Of a stretch of DNA of 64,000 nucleotides, positions 50,901 through 63,195 are shown in pieces. How positions within the stretch are numbered: the first letter of the stretch is position 1; each line of letters starts with the position of its first letter. The stretch is from Alligator mississippiensis (taxonomy: Eukaryota > Chordata > Crocodylia > Alligatoridae): the NCBI RefSeq assembly GCF_030867095.1, contig NC_081824.1, forward strand, positions 168,524,933 to 168,588,932, in the 5' to 3' direction. Both the position numbers and the translations under genes were made by a program. The notes under the pieces were generated by a model that did not search any database, was not told where the DNA came from, and saw only the letters and a program-made list of their open reading frames with translations.

Positions 50901-53900
50901 TTTAGTCTCAAAAAAACCCACAGGATGCCATTTTAACAAACAGTGACAGGTGCCATATAAAATACACTTTCTTCCCTGACAGGACAGACTGTTGTGACTA
51001 CACCATCCTAGGGCTCTACTCTCTGCACCAATTCCTTTCAGAACACTGTGCATCTAGGTACAGGACATTTTTCTGACACTGGAAGATTTCAGTGGGATTG
51101 GCTTTACCATCCTAATAGATCATCCTCCCTACACACACACAGAGCAACTGAGACCTCTCCTAACAGAGTTCAGGATTCAGCACAGATGTTGTGGTTACAA
51201 GCCAGCATTTTTGCTTCATGCTGTTTGAAGAGCAATGCAGCTGGCAAACACCCACCTCAAACCAAGACAGTCTCCGGAAATAGGTTAGAGAAGTACTTAC
51301 TTCCTTATCCAGAGTTCGAAACATCTGGCTGATGACACTCTCTGAGAAGAAGGTCATAGCATCCCATTGCACAAAGGAAGGTGAGAAGATGGAACAGAGA
51401 CCTTCCCCTGTCTTAGCTACAAAAGAGGAAAAAAAGACCATGTGAACTGCCATGGCCCTGGAATGACCTAGCTTTCCCTTCATCCCTCGAGCATGCTGCT
51501 AGCCTGTGGATCCTCTGCAAAATCCTACAATGGATGATTTTACCCACCCTATTAACAAGCACTTCAGTCTCTTCCTTCTGCAATCTTTTCCATCAGAAAG
51601 ATTCATGGTTGGAGAACCCCCAAGGTACCAAATGGTGCTTGAAGGCTACCACTTTTATTAGTCAAGGAACAATTCAGCTCCTGAGTCACAAATACCATTC
51701 TGGAGATATAGAGAGGAACTGCTTCCAACAACCAGGACTGAGTGGAAAAGAAAGGGATGGGTTGAATGACCAGCATTCTCAGAGAATCATAGAAAATCAC
51801 AGTTGAAAGGGACCTCAGGAGGTCATCTAGTCCAACACCCTGCTCAAAGCAGAACCATCCCCAACTAGATCATTCCAGCCAGGCCTTTGTCAAGCCAAGC
51901 TTTAAAAACGAGCAAGGATGGAGATTCCACCACTTATGCAGATAACCTGTTCCAGTGCTTCACCACCCTCCCAGTGAGAAAGTTTTTCCTAATATCCAAC
52001 CTAAACCTTCCTTGCTGCAACTTGAGACCACTGTTCCTTGTGTCAGTGGCACCTGGGACAGTACTCACCACAATGGGCCTTGGAAGGCAGCAGATGGCCT
52101 TCTGGAGGAAAAGTGACTTGACAAAGTCACTTTTCCAAAGTCAAGTAAGCCAGGGAAGGCAGAATTTCTCAGGATGGGGATAGCCTGGATTTTACAGAAA
52201 TGATAGCACCAACCAAGTCTGGCCTTTTTGTTTAGAACTGCTTTTGTTTGAAACAGCTGCCTTTAAAGATACAAACTAGAACTGGGATAGGCAGGAGTCT
52301 TCCTTTCAGCCAAAGGCTCTGTGGTAGGATGTGCATAAGTAGGCTACCAAGGCATTGCCTTGCAGAGATCTAGGGAAGATTGACTTGAAAGCCAGGTCAC
52401 TTTTAAGAGGCTTAAAAGATACCCACAAAAATTTGTTCTGGTTGCCAATGGGAGCCCAAGCTCCCTGCCTTTCCTGCCCTGCTTCAGGCAACTTACAGTT
52501 CATGGCTCCAATATCAACAGGAGATGACAACTGGTACTTCAGCCATTCCCCAGCCATCTGAAAGCCAGTCTTTGGGTCCAAACGACATGCCATCCTCATC
52601 ACCTCTCCCTGCTGTGCCCGGAAAGCTGCCACAGGAAACGGACAAAAAGAGGTAGGTTCAGATATTGGAAAGATGAGGTAGACGCCATTTGCAATGTTGG
52701 GGACATTTGTGACAACTACTTAGGCAGTGGTGCTCTGCAGAGTGAGCTCAGCACATTTAAATTAATTTCAAATTGCATTCTTTAAAAAGTAAATTATAAC
52801 AACATATGCTAAGGCCTGCATTTAATATAATGTTAAACTTATTTTAATTATAAATATTATAAGAGAATATCTTTGTTGCCAAAGTTTTAAAGCAAATCAG
52901 CCCACTGCACTGGAAATCACTGGCTAAATATACAGAATTGGAATTTTCTGGAGACCAAGTTTTACAACAGTCACCTCTTCACAGGTTCAGAGAGAACATT
53001 TTCTCTTCACTTCAGTTCCCCTCAGATGAGCTCCAGTGACTCACTGAAAAGCTGAGAAACCGATGGGGAACTGAAGAGGCAGGAATGCTTATTTTCCTCT
53101 TACAAACAATAACTAAGAACTAGGCAATAGAAGATAAGTTACCTTGTATACAAAACTGAAGGATATTAAAAAGAGTCAGCTCAATTCACTAAGTACTGAC
53201 AATGCTTTCATTTTTGTTTCAGTAAATGTAACCAAAATATGTTTTGCCTTTAATACTGAGGATATTTTCTTATGTAATTAATAAACAATCTAAAATGCTG
53301 TTTTTGTGCAAGTGCTTCCCAGTTTCTATCCAAAGGGACCCTGATGTGAATCACATGTAAAGACAGAACTCCAGTGCTTGGCCCTCTTTTTTTAAACCTT
53401 TGTCTCCAGGCCCAGCTCCTGATCCTGTGCTGGGTATAACTGTTTCATTCCAAGTTAATTCCCCAGTTGACTCCAAGGTAGCTATTTCTTTACACCAGTG
53501 GCTCTCCACCGTTTGAGATCAAGGCTCCCCTGCAAAAATGTTAGCTTTTAATTTTTTCTCATTTTTTTGAGCACAGAAAAATACTCGAGCAATTCTTCAG
53601 CTGCAAAGAACTCAAAGACCACAACAGGGCAGAATGGTTTTAATGCTACGGATTCCTGCTTGGAAATATTTATCCTGTGGATCATGTTTGCACACCTAAT
53701 AGTGGTAACACTGCATGGTGCCCTTGAAAGGATTTCAAGGTACCCTAGGATGCCACAACACTCTGGTGGAGAAGAATCCTTGCCTTACACAGCAGGTGGT
53801 GAAGGCTCTGCAGAGGCTGTTGTTTTGGGCTCCACCTGCTGGTCAAGAGCTTAAATGCATGGCAAATGCCAAAAAGTTCACCAGACACAAAGCACAAAGA

Positions 53901-56900
53901 TAAGCTGGGACAACGTGAACAAGTGTACCCCACTGCTGAGTTGGTATATGGGGCCCTAGATAGTAACTTGGCAGGAACGAAGGGAAGGCTGCAAGCCTTG
54001 GACACAGCCAACACAACTAGCCCAGAGGCTCCCAGGCAAGAGTGACTTACAGTTGAAGAAGGCATTGAAGTCCTCATCACTGTCAAAGTCAAAGCGAGAG
54101 TATTCACAACTGGGGCTGTCTGTCTTGGAGGGAAAGCCCACCTGGAAATACAAGGGACAAGGTGAAGGAGGGGATGAAACCATCCATGTCAGCTGAGAGC
54201 TAGCTCCAAGGAGGCTCAGACTAAGGGCACAAACTAGACAGTGGCAATTCTTCAGGAGAGCTGCACAGCAGCCTGGAGGTGACTCTCCCTACAGCCACAT
54301 CAACTACCCAGCTTCTCTACTGTTACAGCTGTATAACGTTAATGAAGCCACCTGCTCAACATCCAGCAGGTCAGAGATCCCCCATACCTTTACTAGGTTA
54401 GTCATAGATGCTCTCAGATACTTTGGGATCATAGCCAAGAGCAGAGGGTCATGAGACAGGACATCATGCCGGAAGAGGGCTCCCCAGGTGATCTGGGTGG
54501 AGGAGCGCAGGAACTGAGAAAACATGGAAAAAAACAAAGATTTCAACAGGGCAAGGATTTCTTAGCACAAAAGGTTCAGGCTTCTGCACCAGAGGGCAAA
54601 CACAATTTACATCAACACCCTAGTACGGTCATGCACTTTTCGAGGCTCACCTGAAACCTCCAAGCTAAACCAGACTCAAATAAAACTCTCCAGAAAGGAA
54701 ATATCAGCTTCACTGACAATGTCAGCCATACTGAATTGGATTTTTTGGGATGCTGACAGTCAGAGCAGCAGAGGTGTTGCTTCTTCCCATATTGTCAGAA
54801 AAGGAAACAGAGCGGCTAGAAAATGGTGTCTGGCTCTCGAGTATGCAACAGACATGAGCAAAGATTCCTTCAGGAGGAGAAGTTATGCACCCACCTACGT
54901 GGGTAGCTTAATTGCATACATGCTGCAGAGATTCTCTGTCCTTTACATACCTGACTGGGATGGGTTGTGAAAGCTAAAAACGAATCAAGATATTTTCCAA
55001 AATTTGCTGGCGTTTCCACATCAGAATCGGAGCCCTTTTAAGAGAAAGAGAAGTAAGTTCAGATGAAACACTTTAGAGTCAGAGCAGGAGGAGATGGGAC
55101 AAAAGTGGCAGTGTCATTATACAACTAGGACTCAGCATCTTGTGGGGGCTGGGAAGCCACAGCAGAATGACTATGTTCTGAAACTGTTGCTGCTCAAAGG
55201 GCAGTTCCAGTAGCTTGTCCTGGAGCTAGTTCCAGTAGGTTGTTCTGGAGAAGCTGAAGGAGTCAGCATCCATGTTGGAGAGAAAAGGGTAGGCTCTGAG
55301 CCTGTTGGAGGCCATTTTAACTAAGCCACAACACCCCAGGTAACCAGGTTACTGCTGGGCCAGGACTGCCTGACCACCACAGAAATGGTGGGAAAAGAAA
55401 GCCTGGGTTGTAGCAGTTCTTAACAAAACTGGCAGAATTTCACATGCAGGTTCACTGAGCAGAGTTCAGTGTCATTTTCCCAGCTCACCTCACCCCCATT
55501 TCTGGGAAGTTCAAAACATGTGTTTAGAGCAACTACGTGCTCAAAATGAAAACCTTCTTTTCAAGGTGCTGCTTCTTTGCACTGTCTGTACCCTGACCTG
55601 ATGCTGTCTTAAGCACTCCCTTCTCTGGAGCTCTTCTTGTTACTACTACCATAGCAGCAGACTCTTCCCTGGTGTTCTTTCGCCTCTCTCGAGGGGAAGC
55701 AAGAGGAGAACTTAAATTAAAGAGGCCCCCAAGATCCCTAATATTCACAGCAGTCTTTATTAAGGATTAAAATGGAAGGCTATACTCTCTACTCTGACAG
55801 CAAACAAAATGAACCTCATCTCAAGTAATAGATTACCTGCACCTGCTTCTCAAAGGGGTTTTTGTTTTCTGTTTCTGAAAGAATTTACTGTCACACCATT
55901 TCTTTGCAGCCAGCTGCCATGGTTTTTCCACAAACAGAATCTGCCAACAAGTCTGCCTCCCTCACTATATAAACAGCTCCTAACACATCCTGGACTTGGT
56001 GCAGCCAGTGAAAGCTCCAAAGTTTCAATGCACACCAAGAGTGGATATGAACACCAAAGAGGAAAAAGGACTATTTAAATTAAAGGGCATAGAAGCAAAT
56101 GGGAATAAACTAGCTATGAATAAATTTAGGCTGGAAGTCAGAATAGGTTTTCTTGTAGCAGGAGCAGGAGGAACAAGAACTAACTCATTTTAAAAGTCAG
56201 CTGGAGCAGTGTATAAAGAAGATTATATGTTGCATTTTCTCACAACAGCAAGAGACCAAGTTTGATGATCCAACAGGTTTTCTACATCCCATGTTCCTAG
56301 AGTGCTGACAGGACACAGCCCCCAGGTTACACTTCAAAGTGAAGGTTTTCTTTCGCCAAAGTTAGAGGAACGAATCCAAAACCAGCCAACATCAATGGTG
56401 CAAAACTAGGAACATGGTATACACATCTAAAGCCAATCAATCCCCATGGAAGATAGCCCTCTCAAGACCATTTCTGGCATTTTTAGGGAACTTACTAGTA
56501 ATGCGCACAGCTGGCTGCCCAAAGCACACAAAACTTGGCAAAGTCTCTTCAAGAAGACATAGTGTTTCTCTACTAGGCCTTCTCCATCTGCTGTCCTGGG
56601 ATGGAAAGGAAGGGAAAGGGCAGGTCAGAGTTAAACACACAGCAGATGACACAGGAAAACTGTCGGGACACTGAGATGTCAATGTGACTGGGTTTCTTTT
56701 ACCACTACTGAAGTTCTTGGTAGCATGGGTCAAATTAAAATTTAGAAGTATTTCTAGTCTGTATCCTTTGGACTTTACAAATATTCCTGATCAAATCTCG
56801 GCCTGAAAGAGAAGGGTTTTGAAAACTAGATGTTATTCAGACCAGCTGCTTCTTAAACTATGAACTTAAGACAATTGCTAGCTTTTCAAGGAGCAATGGC

Positions 56901-59900
56901 TTGGAGGACAGCACTCTATGGGTAGGAAGCTGAGAATTCATGCAGACCAGAAACAGCCATTTGTTGTTTGAAGACCATAACATGCCTTCACAGCAGCAGC
57001 AAGACAGTACTTACTGAGCAGCAGACAGTATGTAGTGCATGGCAACATCTCCAAACAAAACCATCAAGGGCTTCCGATCCTCCAGTTTTCCCTAGGCATA
57101 AAGGAGCATAAACACCCAGGGTTAACAAGAGATGACTGCAGTCCTTCCTTCTAGCCAGGCCACTAGCCATGCTGCCATTTGGCGCCTTGCATTCCCCCCC
57201 AGACATGAAGTAAAGATTGTAGTAAGAAACTTAAGGAATGCTGTAATAAAGGTACACTATTCTAATAATCACCACCTGGGAACCTTAAACTGAGACAACC
57301 TGGGCCCTTGTGTGCATTTTCCTTCTTAGGCTGCACATTGGCTTGTCACTGAAGGGCAGGTGATGAACAGCCAGGCTGTAGGATTGACTGCAAGTACTGG
57401 GCTCATGACACTGTTTTGGGTTAAATGTGCCCTCAGTAGGCATGGTGGCAGAACACACATGGCTTGTGTTTACGCTGTTGTTGCAGAAGTTCTGCTGTAC
57501 ATCAGAAATCCTGCTAAGCTATTACAGCTGGATGGCAACACCCCAATGCTCTGCAGGGGCAGAGATAATACTACTCACTCAAGCAGGTTTTTCCAACTTC
57601 AAAGGAGATGGGGCACAGAGAAAACGGGGCCAGGGTGAGTTTCAGCCACTGCTCTGCACACCCTCATGGTGTGATATCCACCTTATCATCACCCAGGCTC
57701 CTGGGCAGCTGGAGGGAAGGTGGCTTCAGTCAACAAATGAATGAGATTCCCATTCCTCAATCAGAAGAAATAAGCAGCAGCTCAAAGTCAGAAAAGCTCC
57801 TGAGGATGAACTCACCTTCCTGCTGACAGCAATCAGGAGACACTCTGCTGCTCCGATTTGTAGCTCAGGCTCATTCAGAAGCAGGCACAACATCTCTAAG
57901 AGCTTGCAGTTATCTGCTGTGATGTGGCTCATTGCCACCCAATCTATGTAGCCTGCCAGAGTGTTGAGGGCTGCTATCCCCACACGGCAGTTTGCTTGGG
58001 CCTGTGGACAGACAGTGAGGAAGAGGTCAGAGTCAGAACCATTTTTCCACATAAAACCAAACTCACAGCAAAACTTATGGACAGGACAATATCTCAATCA
58101 CAGCTGGCTGCTTCAGAGGATAAACAACATGGACAACTTTCTGAAGTACCTTTCTCTAGGGAAGAAACTGAAGTGGGTGCAGTTAGGGCAGGGGTGGGCG
58201 AATGGTGGATCCAGCCAGTGGCTGGACTCCATTTCCCAGCAGCCTCTGCCAGGATGTGTAGGAAGCAGATCGCAGTTATGCCCTGGATCCAAACCGCAGT
58301 CACTGCAGCAAGATCCCAGTCCCGACCTCAGAGCAGATTCCTGCCCAGCCGCGTACCCTGCTGGCACTGCTAGCTGGGTGCGCGGTCTGAATTCCTTTGC
58401 TGGTCTGAATGGCGACCCCTGGCCCTGTGCTGTCACGGCCCTGCTGCTGCTGGGGTCTCCACGGAAACTGGCTGCAGAGCCAGCAGGGGCTGCTGGAACA
58501 TGGAGTCTGCTGTGGGCCCGACCCGGCATGCAGGCTGGACTTTGCCTGCCCCTGAGCTAGGGGAAGTAGAGCACAGTCTTCAGGCCAAGAACAGCAGATC
58601 CATGCTCTACCTGGACCCTGAACAGTTCTCTTCCAAAGGGCAGACAGCTTAAAGCGGGGAGCTTCCCCAAGTACTGTACTTTGCTGGATAGAACATGCCT
58701 TCTTCCACCCTGAAAAACAGCTGCTGGAAACTGAAAGGCAAGAAAGGCAGTAAGAGCAGTTTCTGCTGCTTACAGGGCAAAAGCAAAGTCTGCATGGACC
58801 AACAGGGAACAAAATAATGAGCAGGCTCACTGCCTAGCAGCGGCTACTCAGTTACTGCAAGGGAAGTTCTTTTTTCTTCATTCTGCCTTTGGGAAAAAGG
58901 GGTGCATCTTATTCCAGGGTGCATTGTATATGAGAAAAATACAGTAATTAAAGGATGATTTAACAGCAACTCTGTGTCTGGTATTAGCCTGCAGTATGGG
59001 AACATTGGGTCTGGTTCTCGGTAGCCTTGGTCTTGGGAATATATTGGCCCTGCCTTATACTCACCTTTGGCTCCTGAGTCAGGTCAGTCTTCTGGAAAAG
59101 AGAACAAGAGACAGTAAGTGATTGTTAGAGTGCACTTTTCCCAGCCACTGCTGGGCAAGCCCTGGCTCATTCCAGAGGACACAGCCAGGAGAAGCCTCAA
59201 TAAACAGCTGCCCAGTGAAAGAGGCTGCAACACACTTTCCAGCTCAGGACATGGCCGTAGCCACCACAGCCACTTCCACAACCCGCTGATTAGTAGAGAG
59301 ACGGGACTTTCCACAGCAAGTTTAGCCACAGTTTCTCTCTCATCTGAAAGAAGACATTCCAGTCAGCAGGTTCCAGGCAGAAGAGGGTGAGAGGAAGGCA
59401 GGAGATGGGAAGGTGTTCTTGAGCTTCCTGGAAACTTCCAGGGAAAAAGATGTCTTTGCCCTTTTAGAGCATGTTGCATCCAGTTACTACAAGCTCCAGG
59501 AGATGCTGGTGGCCTCATTTTAGCAAAACTACTGTTTGGAAAGGAGAAGTGACTTACCGAAAGGAACAAGGCAAGCCAGGGGTAGAGCCAGGAATGGAAC
59601 CCCCGAGTCCTGCTTCCCAGCTCCTACCGCTTAACAGCAGCTCGTGAACTTTTGGGGACATATCAGTGCCTAAATATAGCAACAGCAGAGTCTGACCTGG
59701 GCAGACCCTCAGTTTTCCTGGATGCAAGGATGCTGCAAGCATATCTTTCTGCTGCAAGGTTTGGATTTGGAAGCTCAACTCTGTCAACACAGATCATGTA
59801 ATGATTTAAATCACCCTGGTTACTGCCCCAAATGCCTCTGCAGACCCACCATGTTGGAGCTGCATATCTTAAAGCACCATGGATTATAAGCCTTGGGGGG

Positions 59901-62517
59901 CTGTATGTTACCTCCCCCACAACCTTAATGTGCAGATGAGTAGCTGAACGCCCAACCCTCAGAATTCACCCTGCGCACAAACAGCTCAAAGATCTGCTAA
60001 CCTGTGGAATGGCGAGGGCGTCTTGTTCCTGGGGTGCTCCAACCTTGCCAATCAGAAAGATGCCACCGTTAGCAGAAGCAGCCACACTTCAGAGCCTCAG
60101 TATTGCAATTCCAACCTCCCCTGGACACGCTTCCAACTGCTCTATGAAACTCACCATGGTTCCCCACCCACCACCTCTTGCAGCCAGAAACTGCACAAAA
60201 ATCTACCGTGGCTCTGTGGAAGGATCCATCTGGCCAGTGAATGTGCCACAGGAAACAGGGCTGAGATGTCCCTCTCTGCAGATAGGACACAGTCTTTCGC
60301 TACTGACCACCACCCCTCCCCCTAGCCTTGTGTGTTAAATGCAGCTCGATTTTAATGGATTGAAAAGAGGGAACATAATGTGCATATGAGAAGCATATGT
60401 CTGGGTTAGTCATAGCTGTGTGCCTTGCCTTGCCAAACCCACTTCACTTTCACTGGATCAGGTCACCAAAGTCCCTTGGGGAAGAATCTCCAGTACTACA
60501 TGTATTGAGCAACGTGTGTATGTCTGGCCTAATAAAGTCCAGTTGAGATGAGAGGTGTCTGCAAGTGGAAGGTAGCAGCACCTTTAGGCATTTCTTCATA
60601 GCCAGGAGTTTGTGAATTGACAAGTAAGAGAAAACAGCTGAACAAACCAAGGTACAACTCCCAATGCACTTGGCAAGCGAATGCCTCTGGGTAGATCTAC
60701 ACAGTAAATGAAAGACAGGAGGGCAGCACATGACCCTGAAGGGCAAGCAGTCTGCTTGGTCTTCAAAGCTACCATTCTCCAAGTTCGCCCAGGTCTGCCT
60801 ACTACATGCTACAGCTGCACCTTCATTTTGCTGTGGAGATGTCCCCTACTGTCAACCAGCTCAGCTTCCCAATACCAAGTGCAAAGTTTACACCAATGCA
60901 GACAGCTGACACCCACTGCAGCCTCCTGAGACTTCCTATGCAGTCCACAAGGGTTTCTCAGCTCACAGTAGAGTCCCAACGTGTACCTACAGCAATTGAC
61001 TTCAGACAGTTTCTCCTCTTGTCTCTCAAAAAGCCGTGATTCAGTTCAATGCCCTGAGGTCTCCAAGGCTGACTGGACTACAGGGAAGGAGACTCTTACC
61101 ATGCGCCTGTATTTGTTGACATTCTGCTGTAGGGTGGTGAGCAGGAAGCTGAAGATCTTCTCCATGTTCTGGGTGAGGGTTTGCTGGATGTCCCGTCGCC
61201 GCTGGGTAGGCAGTGTTTGGAAAGTCACCACATCCTCTGCCAGACGTAAGAGGATGAACATCACCAGTTCTGTCTGTGTCTCCTGATGTCCCAAGAAGAA
61301 ACATATCCAATGAGCCCTTACATGACATCAGACATGGTGCAGCTCAGTAACAAACCAAAAACACTACAGCTCATGGTCTGGGGAACAGCCAGACAGGAGT
61401 TACTAGGATAGTTTAAATCTCTACTGACAAGCCCCCACCTGGAAAAACAGGACAAATAGCACTGACAGGTGTGCTTCATACCCCTTGTTTGGAGAGCGTG
61501 TCCAACTCCTTCAGCATATCGGGCCAATGCTGAGGCCATTCACGCTTGATCATTTCCACCACAATGCGGGACAGAACATCCTTAATGTGGCTTTCCTCCT
61601 CCAAAATATTCTGGGTTCCCTGTGAGACAAGGAGAACCAGTCACATAAGAAGGGAGCCAACTGAACCCAGAATATTCACTAGTCAGATCATGAAAGAATC
61701 CTGGTAGTTGACACACTGCACAGTACAAAAAAACACCCTCACAAATAGATCCTCATCCCAGCTGCCTCACTTGAAACAGCTTTCCTGTGGTACTTGGCAG
61801 AACCAATTTATGCAGACCATTAGTCCCAGGAGACAAAGTGAGGAAGGGGAGAAAAGATCAACTCAGAAGCCTTCTCTTGTGCCATAGTGAGAGGAGGTCT
61901 TGAACGCAATAGTAAGCTTTCTGGGTTTAATCCACCAGCCACCAATATATGGTCCTACAGTGTCAACCAAAAGGCACTCCCTTTAAGAGTCAAGAACTTG
62001 GATTAGGTACTTCCTCTGGCTTTCATGCCAAGAGCAGCAGAAATTCTCTCATCCCAGAGCTGCATTTCAGAACAGGGAGCACCTTAGTAAAGTGCAGTTT
62101 CTTTCCACCCCACTCTATTGTTCATACACAGAAGCAGTCATCTCTCCTTTACTAACCCTTCCAACAAAGACCTGTAACAACACTTTATAAATATGAAGCA
62201 GGGCTACATTTAGATCCCTGTGTGCGAGGCGTTTGGTTTATCCTAGAGGTGAGAAGAGACTAAGGCACGGGGAGAAACAGCATCTCCTGCAGGGCCACAT
62301 AGCAAGTAAACGGTAAAGCCAGAATGGTAAAGACTCTTTTGTGCTCTAAACCAAAACCAACCCTTTTGCCTCGCTTCCATTAGCCACCTCCAAAAAGAGG
62401 AAGAGCCCCCATGGTGGTTTGGCCTGGAGGCAGCCAGTACTTACATTGGAGATGAGCCCCATGACATTGTTCTTCAAATAAACTTTCTCAAGGCGAGGCA
62501 TGTTGTTCCAGCGGAAC
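29995..62517 (-). CDS. XPO5: XPO5, exportin-5 (30 of 32 expected coding exons; 5' end outside window)
   Basis: Coding exons 3 to 32 (numbered on the human gene), 5' to 3': 62517-62445, 61619-61482, 61282-61100, 59091-59065, 58001-57816, 57091-57015, 56595-56496, 55034-54951, 54513-54388, 54141-54051, 52625-52497, 51416-51301, 50296-50141, 49750-49709, 49096-49007, 47756-47557, 46172-46073, 44945-44764, 39696-39596, 38380-38284, 37814-37678, 36858-36761, 36154-36108, 35511-35417, 34395-34333, 33757-33675, 33238-33131, 31169-31032, 30826-30662, 30135-29995. All are GT-AG and in phase, with no internal stop; 1123 residues are in the window. With about 76 N-terminal residues missing, this gives about 1199 aa (human 1204). 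The first visible residues are FRWNNMPRLEKVYLKNNV and the C terminus is GGGLTALFEP. Known role: a karyopherin-beta made of HEAT repeats that exports pre-miRNA hairpins with RanGTP. The visible part covers the Xpo1-like region and the C-terminal superhelix. Exon 6 is only 27 nt. The loop between exons 13 and 14 is a few residues shorter than in human. Confidence 0.97.
31293..32304. mobile_element. 1-kb hAT-type element with CACCGATA termini in XPO5 intron 29
   Basis: Starts TAGGGGTGCACCGATAGAGA and ends GATGTTTCAATGCACCTCTA. Flanks 31285-31292 (ATTCCTGG) and 32305-32312 (GTTCCTGG) match at 7 of 8. Subterminal zones repeat CCGATA/CCGAT words. The middle is GC- and proline-codon-rich and gives spurious long open frames; no transposase is visible. 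Confidence 0.8.
34810..34870 (+). mobile_element. CR1 3'-end fragment in XPO5 intron 26
   Basis: Shows GGACTAGATGATCTCAAGGC then CTCTTCCAGTTCTGG, a diverged CR1 tail in plus orientation. Confidence 0.5.
38862..39062 (+). mobile_element. MIR/CORE-SINE-like remnant in XPO5 intron 21
   Basis: Runs from GGTGCTGTTACACACC through ATAGACAAGACAGAGAAGGG to a MIR-like end (GTCCCAGAGCATCTG, ACTCGAGTCTCCCAAGTCCT). Diverged, without intact ends. Confidence 0.5.
40589..41003. mobile_element. hAT-type element, 415 bp, in XPO5 intron 20
   Basis: Starts CAGCGTTTCCCAAAGCG and ends AAGTTTGGGAAACGCTG, inverted termini of about 15 bp. Flanks 40581-40588 (CCCTAGAG) and 41004-41011 (CCCTACAG) match at 7 of 8. A T-rich run of about 13 bases sits near 40677-40690. 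No coding capacity. Confidence 0.82.
45460..45643. mobile_element. hAT-type MITE, CAGGGGTGGGC family, second copy
   Basis: About 184 bp and readily alignable with 3271-3457 (shared GGCAATTATTT, GGGCAGATAA, TTTTCTAAATTTTTTAGGGG, CAGGCCGGA). Termini CGGGGCGGGCAATT and TTTTGCCCACTCCAG. Target duplication no longer readable. In XPO5 intron 19. Confidence 0.72.
46321..46665 (-). mobile_element. CR1 LINE fragment, end of ORF2, in XPO5 intron 18
   Basis: On the minus strand the translation gives a CR1 ORF2 tail (GLKLQRREFRLEIRRSFLTT, then VLKHWNRLPREVVKSQSLEV). On the plus strand it ends with the usual GGCTGGAAGGGACCTTACAA. Truncated at its 5' side, as is typical for CR1. Same orientation as XPO5. 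Confidence 0.85.
49900..50080 (-). mobile_element. MIR/CORE-SINE-like remnant in XPO5 intron 15
   Basis: Contains GGGCTGGAAATCAAATCTGG, a CAGTTTTTCCACCTCTAACA segment and CTCTCTCAGAGAAATATC, matching the reverse-oriented MIR and its 3' part. Diverged. Confidence 0.45.
50631..50684. repeat. Short tandem repeat, three copies of about 18 bp
   Basis: The word GCCTCCTGTCTAATA occurs three times in a row with small spacer differences, in XPO5 intron 14. A local minisatellite with no sign of function. Confidence 0.85.
51780..52060 (-). mobile_element. CR1 LINE fragment in XPO5 intron 13
   Basis: Plus-strand reading: AGAATCATAGAAAATCACAG, AAAGGGACCTCAGGAGGTCA, TCTAGTCCAACACCCTGCTC, then CTGTTCCAGTGCTTCACCAC and TTTTTCCTAATATCCAACCT. 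This is the classic reverse-oriented CR1 3' end. Confidence 0.85.
53496..53782. mobile_element. hAT-type element, 287 bp, in XPO5 intron 12
   Basis: Starts CAGTGGCTCTCCACCGTTTG and continues AGATCAAGGCTCCCC. Near its end it has GGTACCCTAGGATGCCACAA, a typical hAT-Charlie-like end, though the last bases are diverged. Flanks 53488-53495 (CTTTACAC) and 53783-53790 (CCTTACAC) match at 7 of 8, which sets the borders. Confidence 0.7.
58189..58554. mobile_element. hAT-type element, 366 bp, CAGGGGTGGGC termini, in XPO5 intron 6
   Basis: Starts CAGGGGTGGGCGAATGG and ends TTTGCCTGCCCCTG. Flanks 58181-58188 (AGTTAGGG) and 58555-58562 (AGCTAGGG) match at 7 of 8. Interior unlike the copies at 3.3 and 45.5 kb, so it is a different subfamily sharing the termini. 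Confidence 0.78.
59560..59650 (+). mobile_element. MIR/CORE-SINE-like remnant in XPO5 intron 5
   Basis: Contains GTAGAGCCAGGAATGGAACC, then CCCGAGTCCTGCTTCCCAGC, the MIR end segment. It looks faintly tRNA-like because MIR is tRNA-derived, but it cannot fold as a tRNA gene. Confidence 0.55.
62222..62330 (+). mobile_element. MIR/CORE-SINE-like remnant in XPO5 intron 3
   Basis: Reads GAAGAGACTAAGGCACGGGG, then GGGCCACATAGCAAGTAAAC and GTAAAGCCAGAATGG, matching the MIR core. Confidence 0.55.
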
Positions 62518-63195
62518 CTGCCCAACAACACATATAGCGGACACCAAGTGAACACATTCATAGAAACCAACTTGTTTCTTAGGATATAAATATGACAATT
62601 GGAACAGTATCAGAAAATATGGATACGAGCTGCTAAGATGCAACCACAACACCCGTCTCATTCTGTAGCGATACAACTGTGGCAAAACCACTCCAAAACC
62701 ACTCTGCTTCACTCAGGATCCAAGTTAGGGCAATTTAGCTCACCTGCATCACTGCAGTATAGGTCAGCAATCTATGGCTTGTGGTTCAGATTTGGCCTAC
62801 AGGTGCAGGGCTTCACAGTATGGAGAAGCGGCAGCAACCAGGTTCTGGTGCCTGCCCACTTGCCTCTGACCGAAGCTGGATCATTTCAGCCCACAGCCTG
62901 AATAGGTTGCCAGCTGCTATGCTACAGGATTCTTCAGGCTTAACAATTACAGTGTACCAGCTGCTGTGCACTCCAGAGCAGACACACCCCACTGCCTCTT
63001 CTAAAGCAGCTAAAACATATGTGTGTCCTTAACAAATTTTCAGCCCTTTGCCCAGGCTAGGTAGGCTGAGGCTGTACAGTTCACTGCTCTGCCAGCACCC
63101 CATTCCTTACTGAAAAAAAACAAGCCACATCATGGGTTAGAGTTAAAATTACCCAGTTAATGCATTCATATACTTGCTGCCAGCACAGTTCAGGG

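Noticed and set aside
58113-58830. Long frames on both strands
   Set aside because: They run through a hAT element in XPO5 intron 6 and show no domain.
59574-59640. tRNA-like wording
   Set aside because: Fits a decayed MIR SINE, which is tRNA-derived; no cloverleaf can be drawn.
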